A stretch of DNA of 64,000 bases from Ambrosia x helenae. Lineage: Eukaryota > Streptophyta > Magnoliopsida > Asterales > Asteraceae. The stretch is from contig CM061230.1 of NCBI GenBank assembly GCA_030844895.1, forward strand, positions 5,372,705 to 5,436,704, in the 5' to 3' direction. The notes below the pieces were generated by a model, which saw only the letters and a program-made list of their open reading frames with translations, did no database searches and had not been told where the DNA came from. Below, in pieces: positions 22,610 through 32,224 of the stretch; the stretch's first letter is position 1, and each line of letters starts with the position of its first letter. The position numbers were made by a program, and so were the translations under genes.

Positions 22610-23990
22610 GGGTGTCGAATCCAGCAAATAAATATATAATAAACCTACTAGTATGAGTGAAAGTAAGGTTCGTGTCCTCAGGGATACAGATCAACTGATT
22701 ATACCAAAAAACGTTTTTCGCACAAAATACGACTATATAAAAAAAGGGGGGGGGGGGGTTGGTGTATTTTAAGTTAACGAAAATAAACTAAAATTAATAA
22801 GACAAACGACTAAAAAAAGAAACGTTAATTAAATTGTGAAACGAATTCAGATATTAAAGCTAATTCCAACACTAAGGCAGTTTCTTAATTTGACCCGGAC
22901 TTATGATCATTAACAATTATGGTGCAATGATCCTTTAATTAAACGGTTTGTATCAATACTAGACGTCACGCCGTTCGGACATCCACTCTATCTAAAGTCT
23001 AACCAAACGCCGTTCGTTGATTAGAGCCAACCCGCTACTCCAAGCTCACGCCGTTCGGATCTTAGTGTGCGGGTTGCAATGATAGAAGTATCGATTACAA
23101 TCAAACACTCACGCCGTTCGGAGTGCTCAATTATATTGTTTAATTCTCTAACGAATTTAAATTCATAGACAAACCTAAACCGTTATTTGTTCCTTTTATC
23201 AAATATATAAAACCGGTTAAAGTGTTATAAATTGATGAACACTATTAGAGTGATTAACAAAGTGGCCAATTTTATCAACCAACTAATATTTTACCTAAAG
23301 GTATAAAATCAAGAACCAACCAAACAAACCATTCAAGAATTGGATCTCATAAAAGTTTCACATAAGCTTACGAATCAAAACTAAGAAAACATACCAAAGT
23401 GCCGGAATTAAAAAGGTTCTAGCCGGACATGGCGGCTAGTTCAATCAAAATAAATATAATACAAAACATAAAAAAATATTAAAGCTTACGAAAAAAAAAA
23501 TAATATATTGAAACTACTAATTGCTCCAAGACACCTTAAATGGCAAAGTGTTTGTGTTCTTCCTCCTCCCTCCTGCGCAGCAGCCGCACAGGAGATATAT
23601 ATCCAATGAAATTCTCCCTCTAACCAAATAATAATCTCTTTTCTTTTTGATCCTTGCTGCCTTCGAAATAATCCCCACCAAAAGCTCAAAGTTTGTTAAA
23701 ATTCTTTAAATTGTATTTTCAATTTAGCCCCCCCTCTAGTTATGTCCATTCCACTTGTTGCCTAAACTTCTTTTCAAGAACGCCAAGTCCAAGTAAGTTG
23801 CGAACTCACCTCGTCAATGCTCTTGTCAACTCTCCACACCTACAAAATCAACCAAAACAAGCCAAAGTAGATTCCATTCCACCGAAACATGCATTTAACG
23901 AAATTGATGCAATATGTACAGCCTAAATGCATAAAAACGCTCAAACTAACTATTAAAAAGAGGATAAAATATGCCTAAAAATGCAACTAA
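22610..23990. mobile_element. Probable solo LTR or LTR-like insertion
   Basis: The block starts tggggtgtcgaatcc and ends aactaaca, so it has TG..CA-type ends. It interrupts the hAT-internal repeat at gtaattg, which is present on both sides (about 22603-22609 and 23991-23997). The interior has four copies of a cgccgttcgg word (near 22969, 23010, 23049 and 23111) and no coding capacity. Length and ends suggest a solo LTR; the duplicated string is longer than the usual 5 bp, so the exact borders are uncertain. Confidence 0.5.
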
Positions 23991-24264
23991 CAGTAATTGC
24001 GTTTTAAGTGAGGCGATTGCGCTTTAGTTCTCTAGGTGATGGTTTAGGTGTAGACTCTCGTGCGTAGGTTTATTTTTCAGGCGAGGCGAGGCAAGGCAAT
24101 TGCGTTTTAAGTGAGGCGACAGCTCTTAAATTCTCTAGGTGATGGTTTAGGTGGAGACTCTTGCGAGATTCCCAAGTTCCGGAAAGTTTCCAACAAAAGT
24201 CTTTGAATTATGTCGGGATTCCAGCCAGATTTATACTTTTATCTAAGGAAAACTACCTTTATAC

Positions 24265-24594
24265 CAAGGTTGCAAAAGGCGCTAGGCGGGCGGTGAGGTC
24301 CAGCCTAGGGACTAGTCGGGACTAGGCGAAAATTAGGCGGAATTAGGCGTTTTGGTATTTTATACGTATTTTATATATATACACACAATTTTAGGTGCTT
24401 TTTGAAAATACATTAAGATATATACACATAATACTAAGAAATACTTAGAAATTTAAAAAAAAAAATAAAATACAAAAATCCACCGCCTAGCACTGCCTAG
24501 GCCCGCCTAATGGCCAAAACACCTAGATCAGCGACTAGGGCTTATTTCTGATTTTTACTCCCGCCTAGCGCCTAGGCCAATTTTCGCAACACTG
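24265..24594. mobile_element. hAT MITE
   Basis: The 330-bp element has inverted ends caaggttgcaaaaggcgc and ttttcgcaacactg. It is flanked by the 8-bp direct repeat ctttatac at 24257-24264 and 24595-24602. The inner arms are rich in cctag/ctagg words (gcgctaggcggg on the left, cccgcctagcgc on the right). It encodes nothing. Confidence 0.85.
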
Positions 24595-24842
24595 CTTTAT
24601 ACACTAATACCTTAAAACTTTTGACACTAATTAGATGATATTAAATGTTATACAATAGCTTTTGTTTATTTTATTTGAAGAATAATACTATTTTTCTAAT
24701 ATATGATATATTTTTACCTTTTTTCTTTGTTCACTTTTTTTTTTTTTATCTCAGGTCCTTGGCCCTCGCTTTTTTCGTGCCTTGCGCCTAGGCCCCCGGT
24801 GAGGCCTATGCGCCTAGCGCCTTTGATGACTATGATTTGAAG

Positions 24843-25363
24843 TGCTTGTTTTGTGAAGCAGAACCCAGGAGAATGATGGTTGTAGATTTAAGTATTTCGT
24901 ATGTACTGCTAGAAAGATGATACACACACAAAGTCACAAACACACACACACGTATCGATAGTTGAAAATTTGTTTACATTTTTTTGATCAATAGTTTCGC
25001 TTATAGGGTTTGTATCGTCTTAAGAGATTCGGATGGAATATTTAGGTGGTGCTAAATCATTCAAACTGTGAAATGAATGAAAGAATAATGTGTTGAAGCT
25101 GAGAATAAAGTCCAGTTGAATAATATTATTTTGAGTAGAGTGTCAAAGTCAAAATCATTTTTTAAAGAGATCATCAAGTTGAAACAAAGGAATTTATACA
25201 CTACAAAAAGATTTGTAATTATATAGTAATACTGTGTAATGTACTAATGTGTAATACTATAATTTATAGTTTTTATGTTTTTAATATAATAATTTAATCT
25301 TTTTTGTTCAAGATTTGAGCCTTTACACATTTGATCATGTTGCAGGTTGTCTACTGAGCAACC
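24843..25363. other. Upstream flank of the STIPL1-like gene
   Basis: AT-rich sequence with a short (AC)n patch at about 24921-24950. A pyrimidine-poor acceptor-like ttgcag occurs at about 25340-25345, 19 nt before the start codon. No other gene seen. Confidence 0.4.
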
Positions 25364-27871
25364 ATGGATGAAGACCAAGAAATGGAGAGATTTGGGATGG
25401 AAAATGATTATGAAGATGGTAAAGAAAAACGTCACCAAACCAAAGATGATGTGCTATATGGTATATTTGCTGAAACCGATAGCGACTCAGAAGGTGGGTT
25501 CCATAAGATTAAACGGAGGAAAGTTTTATCCAAAAAACAAGATCTAACCAAGCCACTAAATTTTGTTTCTAAAGGCATTGTGATGCCAAGTCAAGAATTT
25601 GATAAAAGTTCTAAAGATAAGAATGCAAATGATAATCAAGATGATTGTGGCTTGCCTGGTTTAGCCTTTGGTGCGTCGAGCTCAGCTTGTTCTAGTCTTG
25701 GGCTTGGTTTTGAGTTAAAGAACAGGAATGGGGATGAAGAAGAGGTCAACGACACAAGTGTTGACTTTCTTCCTACTGCATTTGGTGAACAGTTTAAGGA
25801 ACGTGTACGTCAAAGGCGTGAGGAGGCGGAGAAATCCAAGTTAAACAAAAAGTCGCCTCAAGTAAGACCGGGAAGTAAAGAAATTAAAGATGAGGGAAAT
25901 CTGGGCGTTTTTGAAAAACACACAAAAGGGATCGGGTCGAAACTACTTGAAAAAATGGGCTATAAAGGTGGCGGGCTTGGAAAAAATGCTCAAGGTATTG
26001 TAGCTCCTATTGAAGCAAAATTACGTCCCAAAAATATGGGAATGGGGTATAACGAATACAAAGAAACAGTTAATATGTCGGTATTAGAACAACTCGTAGA
26101 TCAGAATAAGAGGTTACCCCAGTCTATTTCTGAAAATCAACTGAAAGAGAGGACGTGGTCAAAGCAAGGTCGGTCAAAAGAGAAGAAAAAAGATTATGTA
26201 ACCGCAGAGGAGTTGCTGGTGAAGCAACAAGAACAGGGTTTAGATGTGGTTCAGAATGTGTTCGATATGCGGGGCCCCCAAGTTAAAGTATTGACAAATT
26301 TAGAGAATTTGATTGCTGAAGAGAAATCATGGGAGGATGACGTCCCAATGCCCGAGCTCCAACATAATGTGAGATTACTTCTTGATCTTGCTGAGCTGGA
26401 TATTCTAAAACTCGATCAGGATTTGAGAGATGCAAGGGAAGCCATTGTCACTTTGAAAAAAGAAATAGAAAAAATGAAAAACGATGCTAAGCGACAAAAG
26501 AAACAGTTCGATAGTATGCAAGAGATTGCTACCGTGGTGGAACAATTGGATCGTGATGGTCACGCAGGCACTTTGACTTTAGACTCGGTTGCTAATTCAT
26601 TTAGAAATTTACAAAAACGATTCCCTGATGAGTACAAGCTCGGTAGTCTATCTGCAGTTGCATGCTCGTTTGCTTTGCCTTTGTTCTGTAAAGAATTTCG
26701 AGGGTGGGACCCACTAAAAAACCCGGAAAACCACTTAAATGTTGTATCTGTTTGGAAAGATGTGTTACAAGGAGACGGAATATTCGATTCACCTTACACT
26801 CGGCTTTTTATGGAAGTTGTTTTCCCGGCTGTAAGAGTATCGAGTACAAACACGTGGCAAGCGCAGGACCCAGAACCGTTGCTAAAGTTTCTGGATTATT
26901 GGGAAAAACTAATGCCACATCAGGCTCTTCAAACCATACTTGATAATATTGTGATGCCGAAATTAACAGCTGCTGTTAACTCGTGGGATCCGATTCAGGG
27001 AAATAGTGCTATACATAAATGGGTTCATCCATGGCTACCGTTGTTAGGGCAAAAACTCGATACTTTGTATCCTGCTATAAGAAACCGGTTAGAAAGTGTT
27101 CTTCGTTGTTGGCACCCGAGTGATGCGTCAGCATACACGAATTTATCACCTTGGAAGCCGGTTTTCGATCCAGTAAGTTGGGAACAAATGATGGTTCGGC
27201 TTATTGTTCCTAAATTGTTGGCAGTTATGCATGAATTTCAAGTCAACCCAGCGGACAAGAACCATGACCAGTTCTACTGGGTTTCGACTTGGGCTGGCGT
27301 CATTCCTGTTCATCATATGCTTCATATTATGGATGTGTTCTTTAACAAATGGCAAGAGGTTTTATACCAGTGGCTATGTTCAAAACCGGATTTTCAGCAA
27401 GTGACTGATTGGTTTGTGGGTTGGAGGGATCGTATCCCGGGTGAGCTTTTATCCAATGAACATATACGCGCTCGGTTATACGCAGGTCTAGACATGATGA
27501 ACCAAGCAGCTGAAGGGTTGGATGTGGTTCAACCGAGGGCGATAGAAAACATTAGCTACTTGAAAGCATGGGAACAGCATCGGTTTCAGGCAGCGGCGAC
27601 AGAAGTCCAGCAAGTTGATGATGCGGGCGGCGGTACTGATTTGAGCTTGAAAGAAGTAGTTGAATTTCATGCACAACAGAATGATTTGTCGTTTAAACCG
27701 AAACACGGGAGAGTGCAAGATGGGCATCAAGTATATGGGTTTGGGAATATTAGTATAATTATGGACTCTCTTAGTCAAAAAGTGTTTGCTCATGTTGAAG
27801 ATCAGTGGTCTCTTGTGTCCCTTGAGCAATTAGTGAAGCTGGAGAAGAATGCAGTCAAGAAAAGACGCTAA
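25364..27871 (+). CDS. Septin and tuftelin-interacting protein 1 homolog (STIPL1/NTR1-like), G-patch spliceosome factor
   Basis: An intact single-exon frame of 835 residues, close to the length of the Arabidopsis homologue, which is also intronless in its coding part. An acidic N-terminal tuftelin-interacting region comes first (about 1-110). A G-patch follows at about 187-232 (GIGSKLLEKMGYKGGGLGKN, then GIVAPIEAKLRPKNMGMGY). A coiled coil lies at about 345-390. The GCFC-type domain fills most of 390-680 with repeated tryptophans (WLPLLGQKLDTLYP, WEQMMVRLIVPKL). The C-terminus has SFKPKHGRVQDGHQVYGFG. The family acts in the nucleus with the Prp43-type helicase to disassemble the intron-lariat spliceosome; the G-patch contacts and stimulates the helicase. 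The start at MDEDQEMERFGMENDYEDG matches the usual acidic N-terminus. The overlapping ATG frames are shadows. A hAT-type element is inserted 129 bp after the stop. Confidence 0.92.
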   Translation: MDEDQEMERFGMENDYEDGKEKRHQTKDDVLYGIFAETDSDSEGGFHKIKRRKVLSKKQDLTKPLNFVSKGIVMPSQEFDKSSKDKNANDNQDDCGLPGLAFGASSSACSSLGLGFELKNRNGDEEEVNDTSVDFLPTAFGEQFKERVRQRREEAEKSKLNKKSPQVRPGSKEIKDEGNLGVFEKHTKGIGSKLLEKMGYKGGGLGKNAQGIVAPIEAKLRPKNMGMGYNEYKETVNMSVLEQLVDQNKRLPQSISENQLKERTWSKQGRSKEKKKDYVTAEELLVKQQEQGLDVVQNVFDMRGPQVKVLTNLENLIAEEKSWEDDVPMPELQHNVRLLLDLAELDILKLDQDLRDAREAIVTLKKEIEKMKNDAKRQKKQFDSMQEIATVVEQLDRDGHAGTLTLDSVANSFRNLQKRFPDEYKLGSLSAVACSFALPLFCKEFRGWDPLKNPENHLNVVSVWKDVLQGDGIFDSPYTRLFMEVVFPAVRVSSTNTWQAQDPEPLLKFLDYWEKLMPHQALQTILDNIVMPKLTAAVNSWDPIQGNSAIHKWVHPWLPLLGQKLDTLYPAIRNRLESVLRCWHPSDASAYTNLSPWKPVFDPVSWEQMMVRLIVPKLLAVMHEFQVNPADKNHDQFYWVSTWAGVIPVHHMLHIMDVFFNKWQEVLYQWLCSKPDFQQVTDWFVGWRDRIPGELLSNEHIRARLYAGLDMMNQAAEGLDVVQPRAIENISYLKAWEQHRFQAAATEVQQVDDAGGGTDLSLKEVVEFHAQQNDLSFKPKHGRVQDGHQVYGFGNISIIMDSLSQKVFAHVEDQWSLVSLEQLVKLEKNAVKKRR

Positions 27872-27982
27872 ATTTTGAAGATTTGAGGTGATTATGCGAT
27901 GCTTTTTGCTTATTTGATAGCATTTTGGATTAGTATGTCCAAAGTCATGATAACTTGACAACATAGCTTTTGAATTGTAATT

Positions 27983-27989
27983 AATAAAA
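27983..27989 (+). promoter_or_regulatory. Possible polyadenylation signal of the STIPL1-like gene
   Basis: The string aataaaa lies 112 nt after the stop codon and just before the target duplication of the hAT-type element. If used, cleavage would fall inside or at the edge of the inserted element. Confidence 0.4.
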
Positions 27990-28000
27990 GATGTTATATT

Positions 28001-29083
28001 TAGGGGTGAGCAGATCTTGGTCCTACCCGAAAAAAACCGAAAACCGGCCCGAGAAAAACCGAAACCGAACCCTACCTTGTGTAATTCGGTTGGGCATCGG
28101 TTCTCAAATTATACAATCTTCGGTTTCGGTCTCAGGTTCGGTCCAAAACCGAGAAACCCACATTAAATCCGAACCGACCCGAGGTGCACATCAATCAGAA
28201 GAAAATATGCTTTTTCACCCTTTTCCTTGGTGGAGTTCTTGAGATGAAACATGGAGCTTCTAGTACAAAAAAAAATAGTATCCCGTAAGGAGGTTCAACG
28301 CAGTGCTGTATGGAGCCTAAAAGAATTGAACGAAAGGGATATATGTTATAAAGTGGAGGAGGAGACATGGTAAAAAGTGAGTATATGCTTTGGTAAACTA
28401 AAAGCCACTGTAAAACTAGGGGCGCAAAAGTCAAGCTGTGTTGTACAAATTGCTTAATACTCAAATAAAATATAATTAAATAATAGTCTAAATTGTTTAA
28501 ATAATAATAATATGTTAATAGTTATTGTTATAATACAATTCAAAGTATTTTAGTTTATTACATAAAAACAAATTCTAAAATGAATATAACACCAAACTTA
28601 TTTACTAATTTTGATTTTTCATAAACTGATTTTTAATAACTACATAAAATTGGCAGATATCATCTATGCTTAATCATCTATCCGATAGTTTATTCTATTA
28701 TTACTATGAGTTGGATCTAACTTGTGCTAATGGGCCAAGACTATATTGAGCCCATACAAATTTAAAAAAAACCCTAAACAAACACCCATCTTCTTTGTAT
28801 CCCATGTTCAACCATCAAAAAAGTTTCTTTACTGTCATGTTTGTTGGAGCTCCACCCACCTCTGTCTAATCTTTCCACAGGAAGAGAACGAGAGTGTTGT
28901 TACTAACTAAAAGATTGGTTCCGGGTCTTTGATCAAAACCGAAGAACCGAACACCTTTGAGACCGATACCCGAAACATCCATTTAGGTCCTGTCTTCGGT
29001 TCCAGTTTTATCAAACTTTCGGTCTTCGGTTCGGGTCGGGTAGTACCCGGTTCGGGTCGGTCCGAGCCTTTTGCTCACCCCTA
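28001..29083. mobile_element. hAT-type non-autonomous element, 1.08 kb
   Basis: The 12-bp ends taggggtgagca and tgctcaccccta are perfect inverted repeats, flanked by the 8-bp direct repeat gttatatt at 27993-28000 and 29084-29091. Sub-terminal regions on both sides are rich in cggttcggg and accgaaac words in opposite orientation. It has no transposase. It lies 129 bp behind the STIPL1-like stop codon. Confidence 0.88.
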
Positions 29084-29091
29084 GTTATATT

Positions 29092-29533
29092 TGTTTATGG
29101 ATTAAAAATTTGTAGTTGCATGAAACTGTGGAATTGACACATGAGTTTTTGTTAGGGCTATTTTTGGTCAGCTGTGATCTCGTGGCAGATTTGGGCACAA
29201 GTATAATAAGGTTGCGCTAAACGTACGTCGGAGTTGAGCCACAGTGGGCTCAAGCTCCATATTAATGAGGTGGCTTGACTTGAGCTCGAAGGTAAACGAG
29301 CCTAAGAACAAGTCATGATGAGGTGTATCGGCTTGAGCTCGAAGTTAAACAAGCCTGAGAACAAGCCATGAGCCAAGCCGAGCTTGACTCGAGCTCGGTT
29401 ACAAAATGAGCCAGGCTCAAGCTCAGTTACAAAATGAGCCGGCCTTCGTTTCAAGTGGAGATTTTTTTTAGTAAGGCCTTCGTTTTAGGTGGAGATTTCT
29501 TCGTAAGCTTTTTTCGAGCGAGGTCGTTAAGTT
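29092..29533. other. Intergenic, agctcg-rich stretch
   Basis: From about 29270 to 29450 the sequence repeats words such as gagctcgaagttaaacaagcc and gttacaaaatgagcc, in near-tandem pairs. It looks like the interior of another decayed MITE. No ends could be paired, and no gene is seen. Confidence 0.4.
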
Positions 29534-29717
29534 CAGGGGCGAAGTATGCTTAGGGCCAGGCGTGGCCCTGGGCCCCCTATTTTTTAGCGTAGTAGTGGAA
29601 ATTTACGATTTTCATAGGTAAATTGAGCCCGGGTTATGTCCGGCCCCGCGATTTTCCATTGCCGATTAAAAAAATTGAGTTCCGCTCTGCCGATTCCGAA
29701 ACCAAGCTTCACCACTG
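29534..29717. mobile_element. hAT MITE, 184 bp
   Basis: The ends caggggcgaagtatgc and aagcttcaccactg are imperfect inverted repeats. The 8-bp direct repeat gttaagtt flanks it at 29526-29533 and 29718-29725. A related but older copy lies at 45172-45309. Confidence 0.8.
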
Positions 29718-29957
29718 GTTAAGTTTTTTTTAAACAAGTTAAGAGCTTTTTAAACTTTACCCCAATTACAAGCCGAAAAGATCAAAATTTTAATATCAAA
29801 TTTTTTTTTCTACTGTGCTTTCATTTCAGTAACAAATTCTTAAAAACAATTTATTTTTCGTCATTTCTGTTTAAAGTCAGGTTCAAAAACAACACACAAA
29901 CACAACCAACATAAAAATATAAACTAGTCATAGTATTACAGCATTCTCCATCTCAAT

Positions 29958-30484
29958 TTACTGCCATAAGAACGCCTCTCCAACCACATGCCCATCAATC
30001 GCTTCAACCAACTTCTCCTTAGTCACCTTATTCCCCAAATCAATCTCATCATCCAAAGCATACAACTTAAACTCAAATCGGTGTCCAGATGACGGCATCT
30101 GGGGTGCGCGCCATCCGGGCACCTTAAAATCATTATGTCCTTCCTTGACATTAGCATACTCGCCACCCTTATCGTCCTCTTTCCCCGAAAACCCCTCCGG
30201 CAGCCCCTTTAAAGTAGGTGGTATGTTGACCACCACCCACACTGTCCATGGAACCAACGGCGATTCTGGGTCTGGTGCATCGATATCCTCCACCACCAGT
30301 GCTAGTGTTTTGGTTCCCTCTGGAACGTTGTACCATTCCAACGGTGGCGATATGTCTTTTTTTGTACCTGCACATTCGTGTATAAGTTTCACAACCATAT
30401 ATTGCTTCACTTGTATAAAGTGGTGGGATCCCTACGTAATGAGGCGGAATTCGGTTTTGATCGGTATACATACATACATACATA

Positions 30485-30535
<51 letters not shown>

Positions 30536-31596
30536 ATATAGAGCACGGTTATCGTAGAAAGTCTTCAAAACGTGCGAAGTGTGCGAAGTACATCATAATT
30601 ATCATAATTACGTAATGTAATGTATGATTATATTATATATAAAACTAATTACGTAATAAATAATAAAGACATATTTTGAATGACATAAATTATGTAATAT
30701 GTTCTTTCTAATGACGTAATAAAAACCACATAATTACATAATGCTTTCATGAACAGACATAAACATTACGCAATTATCATTACGTAATTATGATGTACTT
30801 CGCATACTTAGCACGTTTTGAAGACTTTGTATTTGAATAGGTACCTATATATATTGAACGGCCAACAGTACACACCCATAAATCCGAAGCCCCACACCTT
30901 TTTCCATAAATACGAAGCCCCACACATTTTGATCGGTATATGTTAGGTAGGTTTACTATACCACGAATTTGAAAGGATACCGACATATGTTTTACGCCGA
31001 TTAAAGACAAAACTCAAAAACGAATATCAGTATTGGTTTCGATAATACCAGTATTTTGAGTATTTTGGGTCTATTAAAGACAAAACTCAAAACGAATATT
31101 GGTACTAGTTTCAATAATACTAGTATTGGTACTGAACTATTACGAAACTAAAAAAATACTCTATTTTGAATAGAAATCCCGTTTTCTAATCGATCTGATG
31201 CCGAAAGTCCAAGAAAAAAATGAACACAATTTGTGTATATAGTTTTTTTTTTATTTTATAAATTAATAAACGCCCTGTTTTAATGTAATTTGACAGTCTT
31301 GAAATGAAAAATGATCTCATTTATTAAAAAAATAATAAATGCAAGTAATAGAGATTTCAAATCAATTTAAATGAAAATTGGTTCAAAAGATTAGAGATCT
31401 CAAATCAATTTAAATGAGATTGGTTCAATATATACAGAGAGTTAGGACTTCAAAATTATAGTCTATGCAAATTAATAACCGAGTAGGGTATTCCGTATTC
31501 GCAAAACCAATGGAGTTAATATAATATTCCTTTGAGGAATAGGGTCACGGATTTGGTGTAATTTAAGCCGTTCAAAATAACAACAACAACAACAAC

Positions 31597-31628
<32 letters not shown>

Positions 31629-31719
31629 CTTGACCGTCACCGGTGTATTTTCGTGGTAGTCGGCCTTCATGATCGATGCCGGAAGATGCGAGCCTGAACT
31701 CATCACTTGCGTTAGCCAT
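29958..31719 (-). CDS. PEBP-like protein (YbhB/YbcL type, plant cytosolic)
   Basis: Two exons, 31719-31629 and 30367-29958, join in phase across a GT..AG intron to 166 residues. The protein starts MANASDEFRLASSGIDHEGRL and continues PRKYTGDGQGTKKDISPPLEW. It has ALVVEDIDAPDP, where the conserved Asp-Pro segment lines the ligand pocket, then TVWVVVNIPP and the PGWR segment, and ends near GHVVGEAFL. The length is normal for plant homologues of the bacterial YbhB group, which are distinct from the FT/TFL1 flowering regulators. The biochemical role in plants is not well defined. The 1.26-kb intron holds (AT)n/(GT)n microsatellites, a MITE and short tandem duplications. Exon 1 ends next to an (AAC)n/(AAT)n tract that begins a few nt inside the intron. 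Both exons are open and splice sites are intact. Confidence 0.88.
30485..30538. repeat. (AT)n-(GT)n compound microsatellite
   Basis: A run of AT repeats is followed directly by GT repeats, inside the PEBP intron. The CATA-like units before it (30467-30484) extend the low-complexity block. Confidence 0.9.
30558..30828. mobile_element. MITE with long inverted arms in the PEBP intron
   Basis: The left arm (aaagtcttcaaaacgtgcga, then agtacatcataatta) is mirrored by the right arm (taattatgatgtact, then cacgttttgaagacttt). Arms are at least 50 bp and nearly perfect. The centre is AT-rich with repeated acgtaat words. No target duplication was fixed, so the superfamily is unassigned. Confidence 0.75.
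31020..31135. repeat. Tandem duplication of a gtattggtttcgataatac phrase
   Basis: A segment containing gacaaaactcaaaaacgaat, attggtttcgataatac and cagtatt occurs twice in a row with a unit of about 70 bp, inside the PEBP intron. The second copy has tagtttcaataatac. Confidence 0.6.
31570..31627. repeat. (AAC)n-(AAT)n microsatellite
   Basis: Compound trinucleotide tract directly inside the PEBP intron, starting a few bases after the exon 1 donor on the minus strand. Confidence 0.95.
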
Positions 31720-32219
31720 TGTTGTACCTTTAAAGTCTTGTTACTATATATGCAGATCTGTATATCAAGTTTATTATTATGGTGTTTTTATATATATATA
31801 TATAATAAAGTGTTGCGGATGGATAGGATTATGTGGGTTGATGACACGTGTAACAAGAGTTCTAGCAATATTGAGAAGCTGCTGCATGTTGACACTTGAC
31901 ATCTACGTGTGGTAAGCTAGAAAGAGCCACAACACTCGCTTTCAATCACTTGTCGTTTTAAAATTCGTAAACACTTGAAAGTATCAATCCGAATCATGAT
32001 TTAGGGGCGTTTACTATTTTTTTTCGAATTTGAAAAATTCAAAATTCGACTTAGTTTGATTCGATTATTAAGAATTCGATTTGATTATTAAAAATTTGAA
32101 TTCGAGTAAATCGAATACGAATTTATGATTTTAAATTCGGTTTGATTTGAAATTTGAATAAAAAATGTACATGCATACATATTGAAAAGAATACTAGTAT
32201 CGGTTATGATAATACATTA
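31720..32219. other. PEBP upstream region and ttcgaatt-rich stretch
   Basis: The first 200 bp hold the likely PEBP promoter (minus strand); a tatatatata run at about 31791-31804 is a possible TATA region. From 32000 to 32160 the sequence is rich in ttcgaattt/aaattcg words, like the inside of a decayed MITE. No other gene seen. Confidence 0.35.
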
Positions 32220-32224
32220 ATACC

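Larger units (their letters stand above)
22543..24834. mobile_element. hAT-type non-autonomous element, hosting nested insertions
   Basis: The ends catagttgttaaaagc and gcctttgatgactatg are imperfect inverted repeats, flanked by the 8-bp direct repeat atttgaag at 22535-22542 and 24835-24842. An 8-bp duplication fits the hAT superfamily. The interior is rich in aggcgag and gcctag words and has a tandem duplication of about 115 bp at 23993-24165. It encodes no transposase. Two other elements are inserted in it (22610-23990 and 24265-24594), giving a three-level nest. Confidence 0.75.
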
